A DNA stretch of 64,000 nucleotides from Lutjanus erythropterus. Lineage: Eukaryota; Chordata; Actinopteri; Lutjaniformes; Lutjanidae. The stretch's first letter is position 1; each line of letters begins with the position of its first letter. The DNA lies in NCBI GenBank assembly GCA_020091685.1, contig CM034603.1, forward strand, positions 37,399,260 through 37,463,259. The letters run 5' to 3'. Shown here piece after piece: positions 60,011-64,000 of the stretch. The position numbers were made by a program, and so were the translations under genes. The notes beneath the pieces are model-generated. The model ran no database searches and had not been told where the DNA came from. It saw only the letters and a list, made by a program, of their open reading frames with translations.

Positions 60011-60574
60011 GGCAGAAAGTGAGCGAGCAGCGACAGAGGCTGATAAAAGAGCAGAACGCCGTAAAAATACTGGACTGTATGTACCTCAGACACAAAACAG
60101 ACTGATATAACACACAGGACTTTATTTCTAATTTACCCTGTTTTATTAACATATATTGTATTATATTATTTAACCTCACTGATTTCTGATTGTGAAATAC
60201 ACACGTGCACATTTCCACATACATCAGTACAACAGACTGTGTTAATAAGCAATGATGATGAAACTCATCACTTCCTGCACAAATGTTTCACAATAAAAGC
60301 CTTGCAGCAGCTCAGTAAGTGGTGGAAGTGACTTTTTAAAACAGCCTGTCCACTAATATCAGTGCAACCCAACCCTGTCATCCCTGGATGACACCAGAAT
60401 AACTTTCTTGGGAAGGTAAAAAATACTAAACATGACACTCAATGATGCTATATTGTTACTGTTACTGTCAGATGACTAAATGGCAGGATGAATGCATCCA
60501 TGCACATATACTCAAAATAATAATAAAAAAAAATGTCAAATGCCAGATTTTCACCAGAATTCATATGACAGTAC
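60011..60574. other. Unannotated AT-rich stretch
   Basis: No recognised feature. Confidence 0.5.
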
Positions 60575-60990
60575 TTGACACATACATTACATGTGCTCAT
60601 GAAATTAAATGTCATTTATAAAAATCTCTCTCTCTACACGTCTCGACAAAGCTGTTACTTCAAATCTCTTGGCCTTAAACCTGCAATTACTTATTTTTTT
60701 GTCCATTTACAGGCAACAGAAACAAGTTATGAACACAACATTGACAAATCATCACCTCTGTTGCCTGTTTGTTTCCACCTGATGACTGTACATTCAATAT
60801 TCACTCTCTTTTAGCTCCGTTTTTGGTCTCCACCAACTTCTGAGGGAAAAATCTTTCTCTTTAGCTCCTAAATGTTCCACCATGTTCACCAGTTAGTCTC
60901 AAACTGTGTTTGTCTGCTGTCTGCTGCTGAGTACGGTGTGTACAGTGACATTTTATAGCTCTGTATCTGAAAACAAGTTGTCCCCAAACA
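60575..60990 (+). mobile_element. Abundant percomorph repeat (N), well preserved
   Basis: I recognise collinear landmarks from memory: GTTACTTCAAATCTCTTGGCC, TAAACCTGCAATTACTTATT, AAGTTATGAACACAACATTG, CCTGTTTGTTTCCACCTGATG, GAGGGAAAAATCTTTCTCTT and GTACGGTGTGTACAGTGACA. It appears well preserved compared with other repeats here, suggesting recent spread or constraint. The ends were not defined. Confidence 0.55.
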
Positions 60991-61818
60991 GATTTAAAAA
61001 AGAGCTGAAACTCACTATAAAGCTCCATAACGCAGAGGGGACTCCAGCAAACAAAAGAAAATATATAAGTGGAATGAAGTGAAGTAAAAACTCTACTTTT
61101 ACTAAAAGAGAAACCCTGTTTTCTACAAATAATGTTTAAATTGTTGATGAAAACATAAATTGTAAATTGTTCTAAATAGCTATTAGATGTGTTATCCTGA
61201 CCTTTTTCCTGCAAATTTATGACTTAGTTTCAGAGAATAGTAAAGTTTTGTCTCCTAAACTGACCACTTTTCTGAACAAAAAAAACAACAACTTTAATTT
61301 CAGATGATATCCGTAGACTTGGAATATCACCTCCCTTCTCTGGCTTCCAGCATTTTTAATTTAAACCTATAATTATAAGGAATAATGACACTGATAATAT
61401 TAATACTTTTATCTAGTCATCATTTTTTCATTCCAGTTTACCGTTCCATTTAAGATTTATTAAGACTGTGCCATTATTTAAATACCAGCTTGAATCTAAG
61501 GATTTATGGTTTAGTACAACCTTTAGAAAGTTCTAAGAAATCTCCCCCCAAAAAAACAAAGAATATGGAGATACACAGGAGGAAATGAACATGAATGAAT
61601 GAAGGAATGCACAAAGAAGAAAACAAATAAATAGAGTAACATATCCAGAGAGTGACTGACACTGACGGACCAAAGGAGGAGCTGGATGGACGACTGAGTG
61701 AATGTTTGAGGGAAACTAACACAGACTCAAAGAGGTGAGGCCTGTGATCAATTATTCACAAGCCTGGGCAGGCTGGAAAATGTCAGCAGGCTCTGCACAT
61801 GCTCAGACCACACCACTA

Positions 61819-61853
<35 letters not shown>

Positions 61854-62429
61854 CTGTCAGGCTGAAAGGCGGTACATTAGAGCATCTTCCCTCTGAGTTC
61901 AATGTGGAGTCACTCACTGTGATGTTAAAGATGCAGATTGTTGAGTTTTTTGTGATTCTGAGCCTCCAAATTAAAATGTTGAAGAGTGTGTGAGAAAGTC
62001 TTTGGTGCAGAAACACGTCAACAAAATGTAAAAGACACAAAAATGAGACATACAGAAAAATTCAGTTATGAAAACCGATTTGGACGGGAAGGTGAGGGAT
62101 GAAATATTCATCGTGCTTCTCAGTAATATAACCAACACTCTACTACATTTTAACCGGCGGGAAGTTACAGGATGATCTGTGATAGAAATGTATGTTCAGC
62201 AGCACAAAGCCAAAAAAGTGTCGGAAAGCTGAAGAGGAGGCAAAGATACTGTGCAAAGTGAATTTTAGTCAGAAATCACACTCTTTCTCAGAGTTATAAC
62301 TCAGTCAGATCTGAACACAGACATGGAAGATGTTCAGACTCAGACTGACTTACACTTACACACTATATTTTGTTATATATTTTTCTTGTCGTTTTCTTGT
62401 TTATAGCTTTTTTCATCCATTTTTCCTCT
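60991..62429. other. Unannotated stretch
   Basis: Unique AT-rich sequence with the (CA)n repeat at 61820-61850. No gene seen. Confidence 0.5.
61820..61850 (+). repeat. (CA)n microsatellite
   Basis: About fifteen uninterrupted CA units. Confidence 0.96.
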
Positions 62430-62560
62430 CCATTTTCAATTCAAATTGCTTTATTGGCATGGCAACTCTAACACTGTACATATCGCCAAAGCAAAGCATT
62501 TCTGAAAATGTTAAATATATAAAAGCACATCGAAAACAGACTATACCAAATAAAAAAACC
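62430..62560 (-). mobile_element. Retroelement 3' end, probably reversed
   Basis: TTCAATTCAAATTGCTTTATTGGCATGGCAACTC..GTACATATCGCCAAAGCA is a typical fish non-LTR retroelement tail (seen in reverse, starting with the tail repeat). The following sequence up to about 62900 could be more of the same element, but no reverse-transcriptase frame is visible. Confidence 0.5.
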
Positions 62561-64000
62561 CACAAATACTACAACAAATGAGCACATTACAGAAAAGAAT
62601 ACTGTAAAACAAAACAAATATAATTAACTACATCAATAACCAGAGCGTAAAAATCTATTAATCAATTCAAATCTTCTTTTCTTTTTGCATTACCTATCTG
62701 TGTGAGACATACTATAAAAAAAGAGGGACGTGAGGTTCTGAATCTTAATATTTAGATTCGTAATCAGTGATAGTAATTCTATTTTGATTTGCTCCAGTTC
62801 ATAACTGGGGGAGATCCATGATAAGCCTTGTTGGCTTTTAGCCTCCCTCGCATATTCTTGAAACTATTTATATTGTTTTGTTTTTTAATATGTGCTAAAT
62901 CAAATCAAAATCACATGCAAGGATCATCATCTCTGACGTTCATAAATACATGCTTCAGGACCTGCATGAGAATCATCACATTTGAAGTTTTCCTCAGTAT
63001 TAAAGTAATCCAGTGATAGTTGTCTATCATCCATGTGTACACTGCAAACAGGTTAACAACAAGTTAAGCTAAGCTAACCTAAGTATATGAAATAATATTG
63101 ATAAGCTCCGACTTTATCGATCCTTTTATTGTTTCTTCTTAACGTTTTGGTGTGATTTATCATCATGCTGCAGCCTTGACCCCTGCTCTCTGTGCCACAT
63201 CACATTTGTATGCTGTGGTCTGGAAACAAGATTTAGTTATATTTAAAATACATTTAAAAAACAATTATTCTCTAATGTTAAAGAGTCTTGATTGAAGCAA
63301 TGAGGAGTATCAACAAGAGCCGTAGTATTGATAAAATCCTGACAATTGCCATCCTTACTTCCTGCTGACTCTGCTGACTTCATAATTACTACAGCCATGA
63401 GAAGCTGCAGCCTCCCAGTCAACATAAATATGGGTCATAATCAGCTGCTTGCGCAGACGATATACTGGCACATTTTTTTTGGTGAGGTTGGACTGATTAA
63501 AATGGGATTTAAGGAGGACTGAACCAGGTCACTGGGAAACCAGTCAGTCCGGGCCCACTCAAACATCAACGAGTTTTAACTGTGACTGTTATGTCTTCAT
63601 AAACCTCATATTGCCGTATGAATCACTGAAAAATGACCCATTTTGTTTCATGAGGACCTGGAATTTAAGGTCATCTCTACCTCACTCCAGAAAAAGATCT
63701 GACCCTGTTATCAGCCTTCAGCCTGAGACATTTCACTCTAACCAGCACCATTTTACTGTTTGGCATTTGGAGATGATATGATGTTAATTTCATTATCTGG
63801 TACTTTACAATTGCACATACACACCAAGACTGAAAGTTCAGCAGCAGGTGGAAGACTTATGATCCTATCCTCAGTCTTTAGTTGAATTTTTTTTGCAGGA
63901 TTATCATTAATGCAGCTGTTTGATCAGCAGATGCATCTATGATCTTAACAGAATGAGGTTATTTGTTCTAACAGTAGATGGATATGTGAAAATAACATAA
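62561..64000. other. Unannotated stretch to window end
   Basis: 62640-62900 may belong to the retroelement above. A unique block at 63340-63560 (CATAAATATGGGTCATAATC) might be conserved non-coding DNA. No gene seen. Confidence 0.4.

Noticed and set aside
59740-60224. Ser/Phe/Leu-rich minus frames resembling a membrane protein
   Set aside because: They are the complement of a purine-rich low-complexity tract.
1-64000. CRISPR arrays, operons, viral or toxin genes
   Set aside because: No evenly spaced identical repeats, no prokaryotic gene density and no retroviral or other viral coding frames were seen.

Overview
The window looks like nuclear DNA from a spiny-rayed (percomorph) teleost fish. 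The evidence is AT-rich unique sequence, (CA)n microsatellites, and a dense scatter of short non-autonomous DNA-transposon remnants of kinds I recognise from percomorph genomes. No ribosomal, organellar, bacterial or viral gene is visible. No open reading frame exceeds about 160 codons, and the longer ones are chance, repeat-derived or unrecognised. The window therefore reads as intergenic or intronic sequence. Names of repeat families below rest on memory of teleost repeats plus comparison of copies within the window; no library search was run.

Protein coding: one short minus-strand stretch at 11324-11410 has the marks of a real terminal exon (splice acceptor, strong G/C third-position bias, hydrophobic helix, tandem stops), but I cannot name the gene. 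A second, much weaker exon candidate lies at 53454-53583 on the plus strand.

Mobile DNA: at least eight hAT-like or MITE-like families are present in two or more copies. The clearest is a 337-bp hAT-type element at 909-1245 flanked by a perfect 8-bp target duplication; another at 28476-28876 has a 7/8 duplication. Foldback elements lie at 1325-2133, 20608-20855, 31735-32050 and 38326-38800. A family I do not recognise has three same-strand copies (12085, 23155, 48150). LINE-like 3' fragments lie near 42150 and 62430. Some elements are composite (8095-8961) or directly abutting (47325-47700).

Candidate regulatory DNA: ten RFX X-box-like palindromes occur in the window, clustered at 13.42-13.59 kb, 37.85-37.97 kb and 55.63-56.13 kb; the last flanks a CpG-rich block. 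Several GC-richer, non-repetitive stretches (about 4.9, 7.6, 19.8, 34.3, 41.3, 46.6 and 49.2 kb) look like candidate conserved non-coding elements, but only alignment could show it. Simple repeats, purine-strand tracts, a 35-bp-periodic minisatellite (15.3-16.0 kb) and several unusually good hairpins complete the picture. I found no convincing new multi-gene system.
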